NCBI GenBank assembly: GCA_038323475.1
Contig: JBBQHA010000018.1
Coordinates: forward strand, 1 to 35,784
Length of the DNA: 35,784 nt
DNA from: SZAS-103 sp038323475
GTDB lineage: Bacteria > Pseudomonadota > Gammaproteobacteria > Xanthomonadales > Xanthomonadaceae
Direction of reading: 5' to 3'
Shown here: positions 1-7,629 of the stretch, piece after piece
Numbering within the stretch: the stretch's first letter is position 1
Layout: every line of letters begins with the position of its first letter
Notes under the pieces: model-generated
The model's database searches: none
Told to the model about the DNA's origin: nothing
What the model saw: the letters and a program-made list of their open reading frames with translations, nothing else
Made by a program: the position numbers and the translations under genes

Positions 1-233
1 ACATGAACAAGCTCGCGCTGTCGGTCGTGAAGCCGGGCGGATTCTTCCTGAGCTGTTCGTGCACCGGCCTGGTCAGCGAGGAGCAGTTCCTCGACATGCT
101 GCGCCGCGCGGCGTTCTACGCGGGGCGCTCATTGCAGGTGCTGAAAATCTCGGGCGCCGGCGCGGATCATCCGTTCCAGGCGCAGGTGCCGGAGAGCCGT
201 TACCTCAAAGCGGCTTTTTGCCGGGTGGAGTAA
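1..233 (+). CDS. RlmI-like class I SAM-dependent rRNA methyltransferase, C-terminal part (5' end outside window)
   Basis: Only the last ~76 residues are inside the window. The visible part has the end of the Rossmann methyltransferase fold: a GGFFLSCSCTG segment (the strand with the Ser-Cys-Ser motif), then an EEQFLDMLRRAA helix, and a tail containing GADHP and ESRYLKAAFC. This order (SCS, helix, DHP, YLK) is typical of RlmI/YccW-type 23S rRNA (cytosine-5) methyltransferases, which modify C1962 in E. coli. The frame is open to the left edge, so the true start lies upstream; the internal ATG at base 3 is not a real start. The N-terminal PUA domain expected for this family cannot be seen. A more distant member of the same methyltransferase group is possible. 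Confidence 0.75.
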   Translation, partial: MNKLALSVVKPGGFFLSCSCTGLVSEEQFLDMLRRAAFYAGRSLQVLKISGAGADHPFQAQVPESRYLKAAFCRVE

Positions 234-283
234 GAAGCATCCCGCCAAGCGGTCGTCCCGCCAGGCGGTGATCCCGCCGATGG

Positions 284-364
284 CTGTCATCCCGAGCGCA
301 GCGAGGGATCTGTCGGGCGAAGGCACAGCGACTTCGGGATCCCTCGCTGCGCTCGGGATGACAG
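284..364. repeat. Perfect 27-bp inverted repeat (interspersed palindromic element)
   Basis: Bases 284-310 and 338-364 are exact reverse complements with a 27-base spacer. The arm core reads ATCCCGAGCGCAGCGAGGGA. Similar sequences occur as dispersed repeats in many GC-rich bacterial genomes. It lies between the 3' ends of two convergent genes, so it could act as a transcript-end hairpin, but no T-tract follows it. Confidence 0.8.
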
Positions 365-432
365 GACTGGCGCGGATGGCAGGACTGGCGCGGATGGCAG
401 GACCGGCGCGGATGACAGGACCGACGCATGGG
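361..432. repeat. Degenerate 18-bp tandem repeat (about 4 units)
   Basis: Four consecutive 18-base units begin at 361, 379, 397 and 415. The first three follow the pattern (a/g)CAGGA(C)(T/C)GGCGCGGATG with one or two substitutions, and the fourth is more diverged. The first unit overlaps the right end of the 27-bp inverted repeat, so the array may have grown from that arm's edge. It is translated only in spurious frames. Confidence 0.75.
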
Positions 433-476
433 GGTGGGCCATGCGGCGGTGACTGTTTCAGCGAACAGGGGGCGGT

Positions 477-543
477 AGGCTGGGATGCAATCCCAGCTCT
501 GTGGGCATCGCTTGCCGGACACGCGGGGATTGCATCCCAGCCT
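477..543. repeat. 17-bp perfect inverted repeat, possible bidirectional terminator
   Basis: Bases 477-493 and 527-543 are exact reverse complements with a 33-base spacer. The arm core is GGCTGGGATGCAATCC, and the left arm contains its own small palindrome (TGGGATGCAATCCCA). It lies 14 bases beyond the stop of the leftward protease gene. The rest of the 234-556 gap holds only the other two repeats; no small gene was seen. A terminator role is inferred from position; there is no run of T. Confidence 0.55.
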
Positions 544-556
544 GCGCCGTCGTCGA

Positions 557-2425
557 TCAGGGCTGTGCGACCGCGGCAATCCGATCCGCCAGCACGAGAT
601 CCGCCGCCTGCTCCGTGCCGTCGCGCATGAAGCGGATCGCGACATGCGTGCCCACGGGCGTGGTCCGCAAGCGTTCGCGCCATTCGGCAAGGCTGCGCTT
701 GCCGATCGCTTCGCCACCGATCGAAACGACGCGGTCGTTCAATTGCAGCCCCGCCTTCAGCGCCGCGCTGTCTGACGCGACATCCACCACCTTGAACGCA
801 TCGCCATCGCCGAGCAGCCACAGCCCGCTGCGATCGAACGCATCGGGCTTGCCGGCCCATTCCGGATTCGGTGCGAGGTACATGGTGCTCTTCGCGTAGT
901 CGAACGCCACGTCGAAGCGCCGCAGCACGCCGCCGCCGAGGTTGCCGCTGAGGTCGGGATCGGCGAACGCGCCCTTGTTACCCATGTACAAGTCGCCGGC
1001 GATGCCGTCGATGCGCACATCGCCGAGCTGCAGCGTGCCGAAACGCGCGGGGCGTCCGCGCGACGGACCGCCGACGCCCCAGCCCATCACCGCTTCCGGA
1101 GCGGCGTGGTACTTCGCGACCAGGTTGTTGGCCTTCACGAAGGGTGCGTGCAACGTGATCGAAGCTCGCGAGCCAGTGTCGATGCTGATCTGCATCGGCA
1201 GGCCGTCAAGGCTGCCGGTCACGATCGGGATGCGGTCGCTGAGTTTGAACGGGATGGCCGTCGCGCCTGCGGGCGGAGCGAATTTCGCCGGATCGGTCAG
1301 CACCAGCCGGTGCCGCGCATAATCGATCTCGACGCCGAAGCGGCGGAACATCTCATAGCCCACCAGGCCATCGGCCTCGACGCCCTCGACCTGCGCCAGC
1401 GCGCCGAGATCGAGGATGTAGAACACCGGCTTCGCGAGCACCGCGTTGCCGACGCGCACTTCCTGCGCATGTCCGAGGGCGAGATCGACCTTCTGGTCGC
1501 CGACGCCGCCGCCAGCGAGCTTGCCTTCGCCGACGATGCCGAATTTCTTCGCCGCAGTCGGGGTGAGCAGGTTCACGCCGCCGGTATCGACGAGCAACCG
1601 CGCCGGCTTGCCGTCGATGCGGCCATCGACGTAGATGTGGTTGTTGACGAGGTCGAACGGGATCGTGGTGCTGCCGCTCGGGTCGTCGATGCGCGCGGTG
1701 GCTACCATCTTCGGCATCGCGAAATCGGCGTCGGTGACCGCGACGTTGAGCGCGACATGCGCGAAGTGGATATCCGTGCGCTCGCGCGGATCGGTGCGGC
1801 CGGCGGCGTCGGTCGAGTCCGTCACGAAATGGAACGGAACGCGCAGCCCCCCGACCGGGCGGTAGTCGTCGAACACCGTCGTGTTGGTATTCGGGCCCTC
1901 CTTCTGCTCGACGCGCGCGAGCAGGCTGCTGTCGTTCGCGAACCACAGGGTCAGCGAATCGCCGCCCTGCGGGGTGGCGACGACGACGTCGTAGCGCTTG
2001 CCGTCGAGCACGCGCGAAGTCACTTCGCCGTAGGTCGCGCCGATGCGCTGCGGAAACCAGTAGGCGTGCGCATCGAGCCACGCCTGGCTGCGTGCGCGCC
2101 GCACCGCTTCGGGCGCGTCGAGAGCGGCGACTTCGCCGCCCGGGTCACGCGACCACGCATGGGTTCCATCGAAACCGTCGGCACCCTCGACCGGGCCGAG
2201 CTTGAACGCGCCCTCCGACCGGCCGGAGCGCAAATCGATGATGGAGTCGAAGCTGCCGTTCAAGCCCCCGGTGACGACGGTGCCGTCGCTGTGCCAGCTC
2301 CGCACGCCATCCCAGTGCGCGCCCCCGCTGGCGGCCTTGGCGCGGGCGAAGATCCCGACCGCGTCGCCGGCATGGCAGGTCGCGGCGATGGCGAGGGACA
2401 GCAGGCTGATGGCGAGGGTGCGCAT
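557..2425 (-). CDS. Exported protein with two retropepsin-like aspartyl protease domains and a C-terminal PDZ domain
   Basis: 622 residues. The N-terminus MRTLAISLLSLAIAATCHAG is a clear signal peptide, so the product is probably periplasmic or surface-exposed. Residues ~20-250 form a beta-rich region resembling LolA/outer-membrane-lipoprotein-sorting-like domains. Two tandem retropepsin-like domains follow: the first has its catalytic DTGG at Asp280, the second DTGS at Asp416. Each is followed by a G-(x)-L-G-x-E/V hydrophobic segment and an R(R)FxVxxDY strand, as in the gag-asp-protease-like family. Residues ~520-615 match a PDZ domain (ALKAGLQLNDRVVSIGG). The start at 2425 is chosen because AGGAG lies 7 bases upstream and the signal peptide begins there; an upstream in-frame start would add 43 non-signal residues. 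It is divergent from the ArsR-like gene at 2508, with which it shares an 82-base promoter gap. Substrate unknown. Confidence 0.85.
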   Translation of the reverse strand: MRTLAISLLSLAIAATCHAGDAVGIFARAKAASGGAHWDGVRSWHSDGTVVTGGLNGSFDSIIDLRSGRSEGAFKLGPVEGADGFDGTHAWSRDPGGEVAALDAPEAVRRARSQAWLDAHAYWFPQRIGATYGEVTSRVLDGKRYDVVVATPQGGDSLTLWFANDSSLLARVEQKEGPNTNTTVFDDYRPVGGLRVPFHFVTDSTDAAGRTDPRERTDIHFAHVALNVAVTDADFAMPKMVATARIDDPSGSTTIPFDLVNNHIYVDGRIDGKPARLLVDTGGVNLLTPTAAKKFGIVGEGKLAGGGVGDQKVDLALGHAQEVRVGNAVLAKPVFYILDLGALAQVEGVEADGLVGYEMFRRFGVEIDYARHRLVLTDPAKFAPPAGATAIPFKLSDRIPIVTGSLDGLPMQISIDTGSRASITLHAPFVKANNLVAKYHAAPEAVMGWGVGGPSRGRPARFGTLQLGDVRIDGIAGDLYMGNKGAFADPDLSGNLGGGVLRRFDVAFDYAKSTMYLAPNPEWAGKPDAFDRSGLWLLGDGDAFKVVDVASDSAALKAGLQLNDRVVSIGGEAIGKRSLAEWRERLRTTPVGTHVAIRFMRDGTEQAADLVLADRIAAVAQP

Positions 2426-2479
2426 GATCGGCTCCTGGAGTGGATCGGCGCGTCGCAACGATTGCGTCGCAGGCCGATG

Positions 2480-2507
2480 TGTTGAAGAATGAGCAATATT
2501 TTCAACA
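2480..2507. promoter_or_regulatory. Inverted repeat in divergent promoter, candidate operator
   Basis: TGTTGAA at 2480-2486 is mirrored exactly by TTCAACA at 2501-2507, 14 bases apart. The repeat ends one base before the ATG of the ArsR-like regulator. It lies in the 82-base gap between this gene and the divergent protease gene. Its spacing (about two helical turns centre to centre) and AT-rich core suit a dimeric winged-helix regulator, so autoregulation is a reasonable inference. Binding itself is not shown by the sequence. Confidence 0.45.
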
Positions 2508-3119
2508 ATGGCAACCCAACTGATGGCACGGAAAGCCACGACCCGGACGACCATCGACGATCCGGAGAAGATCGCGGTACTGGCGACACCGATCCGCGTC
2601 GAGCTCGCGACCGCGATCCAGGCGCTCGGTGGGGAAGCAACCGTCGCCGAACTCGCCGCCCAGCTCGGCCGGCCTGCGGATGGCCTCTACTATCACCTGC
2701 GCGCGCTTGTGAAGGGCGGGCTGCTCGAAGAGCGGGCGGGTGCGAGCGGGCGCAGTTTCCGCTTGGCGGTGCCCGCCGGACAATCGTTGAGCTTGCTCTA
2801 CAAGCCCGGTGCGACCGCCAATGCGAAAGCCGTGGCGCGGGTCGCATCGAGCATGTCGCGGCTAGCGCAGCGCGATTTCGTGCGTGCGCTGGGACAGGAG
2901 GAGACGGTCGTGTCGGGTCCATCGCGGGAATTGTGGGCCGCGCGGCTCACCGGCTGGGTCGACCCGGCCGAACTCGCCGAGGTCAACGGCCTGCTGCGAC
3001 GCCTGGCTGACCTCCTGCTCGGTACGCGACCGGCGCGAGGAGGCAAGCGCATTGCGCTGCACTGGATGCTGGCACCGCTCGACGCGAAACCCGCGCGCCG
3101 CCCCAAGCCCGAGGCGTAG
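2508..3119 (+). CDS. ArsR-like winged helix-turn-helix transcriptional regulator
   Basis: 203 residues. Residues ~17-80 form a winged helix: IAVLATPIRVELATAIQAL (first helix), TVAELAAQLGRPADGLYYHL (helix-turn-helix), then GLLEERAGASGRSFRLAV (wing). YYHLRALVKGGLLEE is characteristic of the ArsR/HTH_20 group. The C-terminal ~120 residues are helical and may form the dimer or sensor part; no obvious metal-binding Cys pair is visible, so metal sensing is not supported. Two starts are possible, 2508 and 2523; neither has a good Shine-Dalgarno, and the 2508 start touches the inverted repeat at 2480-2507, which hints at a leaderless or self-repressed transcript. It is divergent from the aspartyl protease gene, its most likely target besides itself. 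Confidence 0.8.
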   Translation: MATQLMARKATTRTTIDDPEKIAVLATPIRVELATAIQALGGEATVAELAAQLGRPADGLYYHLRALVKGGLLEERAGASGRSFRLAVPAGQSLSLLYKPGATANAKAVARVASSMSRLAQRDFVRALGQEETVVSGPSRELWAARLTGWVDPAELAEVNGLLRRLADLLLGTRPARGGKRIALHWMLAPLDAKPARRPKPEA

Positions 3120-3266
3120 CGCGTGGCGTGACACCGGCTGCAGCGTCGGCGCATCGACCGGCGCTAGTGGCAGGCCCCATGCGTGGCCCGGTCGCTCTTT
3201 GCACATGCTTCGCGGCGCATTCACCGCGCACTGGCGTAGCATGCCGCTTCCATCGGGAGAATCTGC

Positions 3267-3890
3267 ATGTCGGCCCCCATCAAACCTGACCCGACCAAGC
3301 CGTCCGCCGAGACCGAAGTCAGCCGCGAGCAGGCCGAAGATGCGGTCCGCGTCCTGCTGCGCTGGGCCGGCGAGGACCCGAATCGCGAAGGCCTGCTCGA
3401 CACGCCCAAGCGCGTGGCCAAGGCCTATGGCGACTGGTTCTCGGGTTATGCGGAAGACCCGCAGGACTATCTCGCGCGCACCTTCGAGGAAGTCTGCGGC
3501 TACGACGAACTGATCGTGCTGCGCGACATCGAGTTCGAATCGCACTGCGAACACCACATGGCGCCGATCATCGGCAAGGCGCACGTCGGCTACCTGCCGG
3601 ACGGAAAAGTGGTCGGCATCAGCAAGCTCGCGCGCGTGGTCGAGACCTTCGCGCGGCGCTTCCAGGTGCAGGAGAAAATGACCTCGCAGATCGCCAACTG
3701 CATCGAGTCCGTGCTGAAGCCGCGCGGCGTCGGCGTAGTCGTGGTCGGCGCGCACGAATGCATGACCACGCGCGGCATCCACAAGCGCGGGGTGAGCATG
3801 GTCACCTCGAAGATGCTCGGCACGTTTCGCGAGGACGCGAGGACCCGCAACGAGTTCCTGCGCTTCATCGACGTCGGCCCGGGGCGCTGA
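3267..3890 (+). CDS. folE: GTP cyclohydrolase I
   Basis: 207 residues. Converts GTP to 7,8-dihydroneopterin triphosphate, the first step of tetrahydrofolate synthesis, as a cytoplasmic homodecamer. The zinc ligands are all present: Cys94 and His97 in SHCEHHMAP and Cys165 in AHECMTTRG. Other family hallmarks are EGLLDTPKRVAKAY near the N-terminus, GISKLARVVETFARRFQVQE, and the conserved TRGI region followed by the typical SMVTSKMLGTFR. The length matches proteobacterial FolE. GGGAGA lies 7 bases upstream of the ATG. It is not obviously in an operon with the upstream regulator (147-base gap) or the downstream transporter (72-base gap). Confidence 0.96.
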   Translation: MSAPIKPDPTKPSAETEVSREQAEDAVRVLLRWAGEDPNREGLLDTPKRVAKAYGDWFSGYAEDPQDYLARTFEEVCGYDELIVLRDIEFESHCEHHMAPIIGKAHVGYLPDGKVVGISKLARVVETFARRFQVQEKMTSQIANCIESVLKPRGVGVVVVGAHECMTTRGIHKRGVSMVTSKMLGTFREDARTRNEFLRFIDVGPGR

Positions 3891-3962
3891 TCCGACCAGC
3901 ACGGCAACATCGAACGACAGACCGCTGCGCTAGACTGGCGCGCTCACGCATCGGAACCTTTC

Positions 3963-5282
3963 GTGACCCAGCCGCCTGAAGATCCGTCGCAACCGGTGAC
4001 GCAGCCAGAACTGCCGATACCGCCGCTCGATCCAGGGCGGGACGATTCGCCGACCGGCGTGCGCGTGCGCCGTGCGGCTGTCGCTTTCGTGTTCATCACG
4101 GTGATGATCGACATCCTGTCGTTCGGGATGATCATCCCGGTGCTGCCGCACTTGATCAAGACCATGGGCGGCGGCGGTTTCGACGTGGCCGCACGCTGGG
4201 TCGGCCTGTTCGGCACGGTCTTCGCGATCATGCAGTTCGTGTTCTCGCCGGTGCAGGGCGCGTTGTCGGATCATTTCGGACGCCGCCCGGTGATCCTGTT
4301 GTCGAATCTCGGCCTCGGCCTGGATTTCATCCTGATGGCGGTGGTCAACACGCTGCCGCTGCTGTTCATTGGCCGGATCATCTCGGGCATCACCTCGGCG
4401 AGCTTTTCGACCGCGAACGCGTACATCGCCGACGTGACCCCGCCAGAGAAACGCGCCGGCGCGTTCGGCCTGATGGGTGCGGCATTCGGCATCGGCTTCG
4501 TGATCGGTCCCGCGCTCGGCAGCCTGCTTGCCGCGGTCAATCCGCGCGCGCCGTTCGCGGCGGCGGCGGCGTTGAGCCTGCTCAACTTCTGCTACGGGTA
4601 TTTCGTGCTGCCCGAGTCGTTGCCGCCCGAACGCCGCAGCGCCTTCAACTGGAAGCGCGCGAACCCGATCGGCGCCCTGCTGCTGCTGCGCCGGTATCCG
4701 CAGGTGTTCGGACTCGCGCTGACGGTGTTCCTGTTCCAGCTCGCGCACTACGTGTTCAACAGCGTGTTCGTGCTGTATGTCGACTATCGCTACCACTGGG
4801 GCCAGCAGCAGGTCGGCTACGTCCTGGCTGGCGTCGGCGTGCTCAGCGCGTTCGTGCAGGCATGGCTCGCGAAGCGGGTCGTCCACCGGCTCGGCGAACG
4901 CCGCACCTTGCTGCTCGGGACGGTCTGCGGTGCGATCGGATTCGGCATCTACGGTTTCGCCTCGACCGGCTGGATCTTCCTGCTTGCGATGCCGATCGGC
5001 GCGCTGTGGGGGCTCGCGAGTCCGGTCACCCAATCGATCATGACCCGGCAGGTCGACCCGCACGAACAGGGCCGCCTGCAGGGCAGCGTGACCTCGCTCG
5101 CGAGCACCGCCGGCATCTTCGGCCCCGCGCTGTTCACCACCGTGTTTGCGACCTTCATCGGCACGCACGCTCCGATCCACCTACCGGGCGCGCCGTTCCT
5201 GCTGTCGTCGGCGCTGGTGCTGGTCGCGCTGGGCATCGCGTGGTGGACCACCGGGCACCTGCACCGCGCACCCGTACACTGA
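3963..5282 (+). CDS. MFS transporter, TCR/Tet-type drug:H+ antiporter family
   Basis: 439 residues with about 12 hydrophobic segments and a ~35-residue proline-rich cytoplasmic N-tail. TM1 contains DILSFGMIIPVLP, the typical opening of the TCR/TetA group. Motif A, GALSDHFGRRPVIL, follows TM2, and a motif-C-like GxxxGPxxG (GIGFVIGPALGSLL) lies in TM5, which marks proton-coupled antiporters. The start is GTG at 3963; there is no strong Shine-Dalgarno, so a start further downstream is not excluded. The substrate cannot be inferred: members export tetracyclines, other drugs or metabolites, and this is more likely a chromosomal housekeeping efflux protein than an acquired resistance gene, since base composition matches its neighbours. 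Confidence 0.85.
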   Translation: MTQPPEDPSQPVTQPELPIPPLDPGRDDSPTGVRVRRAAVAFVFITVMIDILSFGMIIPVLPHLIKTMGGGGFDVAARWVGLFGTVFAIMQFVFSPVQGALSDHFGRRPVILLSNLGLGLDFILMAVVNTLPLLFIGRIISGITSASFSTANAYIADVTPPEKRAGAFGLMGAAFGIGFVIGPALGSLLAAVNPRAPFAAAAALSLLNFCYGYFVLPESLPPERRSAFNWKRANPIGALLLLRRYPQVFGLALTVFLFQLAHYVFNSVFVLYVDYRYHWGQQQVGYVLAGVGVLSAFVQAWLAKRVVHRLGERRTLLLGTVCGAIGFGIYGFASTGWIFLLAMPIGALWGLASPVTQSIMTRQVDPHEQGRLQGSVTSLASTAGIFGPALFTTVFATFIGTHAPIHLPGAPFLLSSALVLVALGIAWWTTGHLHRAPVH

Positions 5283-5364
5283 TGCCAGCGTGGCGCGCAT
5301 GCATTGGGGCATGCATTGATATCGCGCAGCGGCGCGACGTATTCACCTGACAGATGGCTTCACC

Positions 5365-5946
5365 ATGCCGAACCCGACCGATCCGATCATGCGCCTCATC
5401 GATGCGATAGCCTTCGCCGCCGAAGCCCATCGCGACCAGCGCCGCAAGGGCGCCGAGGAGGCTCCCTACATCAACCATCCGATCGCGCTGCTGCGCATCC
5501 TCACCGTCGAGGCCGCCGTCGACGATGCCGACGTGCTGTGCGCGGCTGCGTTGCACGACTACATCGAGGACTGTTGTGGCGAGCCCGGCCAGCCGACCGT
5601 CGAGGAGGGACGCCGGCGCGTGCGCGAACGTTTCGGCGACACCGTGCTGGCGCATGTCGATGAGGTCAGCGACGACAAGCTGCTGGCCAGGGCCGAGCGC
5701 AAGCTGCTGCAGATCGAACATGCCGTGCACCTCTCGCATGGCGCGCGCCTGGTCAAGCTCGCGGACAAGACCGCGAACCTGCGCGACATCGTCCAGAGTC
5801 CGCCGACCGACTGGACCCACCAACGCATCGCCGATTATTTCGCGTGGGCGGCGGCCGTCGTCGCGCCGATGCGCGGCACCCATGCGATCCTCGAAGCGCT
5901 GTTCGATGCAGCGCACGCGAAGGCGCCGGGCCGGGCTGGCCGTTGA
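5365..5946 (+). CDS. Small HD-domain (p)ppGpp hydrolase-like protein (SAH/MESH1-like)
   Basis: 193 residues, hydrolase domain only. Family motifs of the RelA/SpoT HD domain are in order: HRDQRRKG and YINHPI (metal ligand His38), LHDYIED (His64-Asp65 metal ligands, Glu68/Asp69), and LVKLADKTANLRDI near residue 130. There is no synthetase, TGS or ACT domain, so it fits the small alarmone hydrolase class that removes the 3' pyrophosphate from (p)ppGpp, or a related metazoan-like MESH1 activity on NADPH. It deviates from the usual HDTVED in having Tyr for Thr. It lies 21 bases upstream of the flavoprotein gene and may be co-transcribed with it. Confidence 0.75.
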   Translation: MPNPTDPIMRLIDAIAFAAEAHRDQRRKGAEEAPYINHPIALLRILTVEAAVDDADVLCAAALHDYIEDCCGEPGQPTVEEGRRRVRERFGDTVLAHVDEVSDDKLLARAERKLLQIEHAVHLSHGARLVKLADKTANLRDIVQSPPTDWTHQRIADYFAWAAAVVAPMRGTHAILEALFDAAHAKAPGRAGR

Positions 5947-5967
5947 GCTGCGCCGCATAATCCCGCC

Positions 5968-7611
5968 ATGCTCCGACTGACCGACCTCAAGCTGCCGCTG
6001 GACCATGCCGAGGATGCGCTGAAGCACGCGATCCTTGCGCGGCTGGGCATCGCGGCGGACGCGCTGCGCGGCTACGCGGTCGCCAAGCGCAGCTACGACG
6101 CGCGCAAGCGCGGCGCGATCGTGCTGATCTACGCGGTGGACGTCGACATCGCGGACGAAGCCGGCGTGTTGCGGCTGTTGCGGCCCACCGCGCATGCCTC
6201 CGGTTCGCAGGTGTTGCCGACGCCGGATACCGATTACAGATTCGTCGCGCGCGCGCCCGACGACCTCACCCTGCGGCCGATCGTGATCGGCACCGGGCCG
6301 TGCGGCCTGTTCGCGGCGCTGATCCTGGCGCAGATGGGTTTCCGGCCGATCGTGCTCGAACGCGGCAAGGCGGTGCGCGAACGCACGGTCGATACGTTCG
6401 GGCTGTGGCGCAAGAACCAGTTAAATCCTGAATCCAACGTGCAGTTCGGCGAAGGCGGCGCGGGCACGTTTTCCGACGGCAAGCTGTACAGCCAGATCCG
6501 CGACCCGCTGCACCACGGCCGCAAGGTGCTGACCGAGTTCGTCAAGGCCGGCGCGCCCGACGAAATCCTCTACGTGAGCAAGCCGCACATCGGCACGTTC
6601 CGGCTGGTGACGATGGTCGAGAGCATGCGCGCGACCATCGAGTCGCTGGGCGGCGAGATCCGCTTTTCCAGTCGCGTCGACGATCTGCTGGTGGAAACCG
6701 ACGGGTCGGGCCTGCGCCATGTGCGTGGGGTGACGCTCGCGAACGGCGAACAGCTGCGCGCCGACCACGTCGTCCTCGCGCTCGGCCACAGCGCGCGCGA
6801 CACGTTCGCGATGCTGCACGCACGCGGCGTCTACCTGGAAGCGAAACCGTTCTCGATCGGCTTCCGCATCGAGCATCCGCAGTCGCTGATCGATCGCGCG
6901 CGGTTCGGGCCGCAAGCCGGGCACCCATTGCTCGGCGCGGCCGATTACAAACTCGTGCACCATGGCAAGAACGAGCGCTCCGTGTACAGCTTCTGCATGT
7001 GTCCCGGCGGCACCGTGGTCGCAGCCGCGTCCGAGCCAGGCCGCGTGGTGACCAATGGCATGAGCCAGTATTCGCGCAACGAGCGCAATGCGAACGCCGC
7101 GATCGTGGTCGGCATCACGCCCGACGACTACGCCCCGTACGGCGAAGGTCCGCTCGCCGGCATCGCCCTGCAGCGACACTGGGAAGCGCGCGCGTTCACC
7201 GACGGCGGCGGCGACTACAGCGCGCCCGGGCAACGCGTCGGCGATTTTCTTGCTGGCCTGGCTTCCTCCGGACCTGGATCGGTGCTGCCGTCCTACACGC
7301 CGGGCGTGCGCTTCGGCGACCTCGGCGCTTCGCTGCCCGATTACGCGATCGCCGCGATCCGCGAGGCGTTGCCGATGTTCGACCGCCAGATCAAGGGATT
7401 CGCGATGCACGACGCGCTGCTCACCGGGGTGGAAACGCGCACGTCGGCGCCGCTGCGGATCAAGCGTGGCGACGACTGCCAGAGCCTCAACACGCGCGGG
7501 CTGTACCCGGCCGGCGAAGGCGCTGGCTACGCCGGCGGCATCCTGTCGGCGGGCGTGGATGGCATCAAGGTTGCGGAGGCAGTGGGACTGGCGATGGTGG
7601 ATCGCCGGTAG
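5968..7611 (+). CDS. FAD-dependent dehydrogenase of the COG2509 family
   Basis: 547 residues. An N-terminal ~100-residue domain (KLPLDHAEDALKHAI... AKRSYDARK) precedes a Rossmann FAD site at Gly108-Gly113 (VIGTGPCGLFAALILAQMG). The signature NVQFGEGGAGTFSDGKLYS follows at ~residues 157-175. The C-terminus has GLYPAGEGAGYAGGI, a second FAD contact. This architecture is the widespread but uncharacterised COG2509 'uncharacterised FAD-dependent dehydrogenase' family; the reaction is unknown. Cytoplasmic, no signal peptide. No strong Shine-Dalgarno is visible before the ATG. It ends 18 bases before the stop of the convergent hypothetical gene. Confidence 0.88.
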   Translation: MLRLTDLKLPLDHAEDALKHAILARLGIAADALRGYAVAKRSYDARKRGAIVLIYAVDVDIADEAGVLRLLRPTAHASGSQVLPTPDTDYRFVARAPDDLTLRPIVIGTGPCGLFAALILAQMGFRPIVLERGKAVRERTVDTFGLWRKNQLNPESNVQFGEGGAGTFSDGKLYSQIRDPLHHGRKVLTEFVKAGAPDEILYVSKPHIGTFRLVTMVESMRATIESLGGEIRFSSRVDDLLVETDGSGLRHVRGVTLANGEQLRADHVVLALGHSARDTFAMLHARGVYLEAKPFSIGFRIEHPQSLIDRARFGPQAGHPLLGAADYKLVHHGKNERSVYSFCMCPGGTVVAAASEPGRVVTNGMSQYSRNERNANAAIVVGITPDDYAPYGEGPLAGIALQRHWEARAFTDGGGDYSAPGQRVGDFLAGLASSGPGSVLPSYTPGVRFGDLGASLPDYAIAAIREALPMFDRQIKGFAMHDALLTGVETRTSAPLRIKRGDDCQSLNTRGLYPAGEGAGYAGGILSAGVDGIKVAEAVGLAMVDRR

Positions 7612-7629
7612 CGCGGATCGGCCGCGCGA

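Noticed and set aside
361..432. Possible CRISPR array
   Set aside because: Units are directly adjacent with no spacers, only 18 bases long, and there are no cas genes; it is a simple tandem repeat.
3930..5180. Antisense open frame over the MFS gene
   Set aside because: Low-complexity charged translation; the plus strand has clear transporter motifs.
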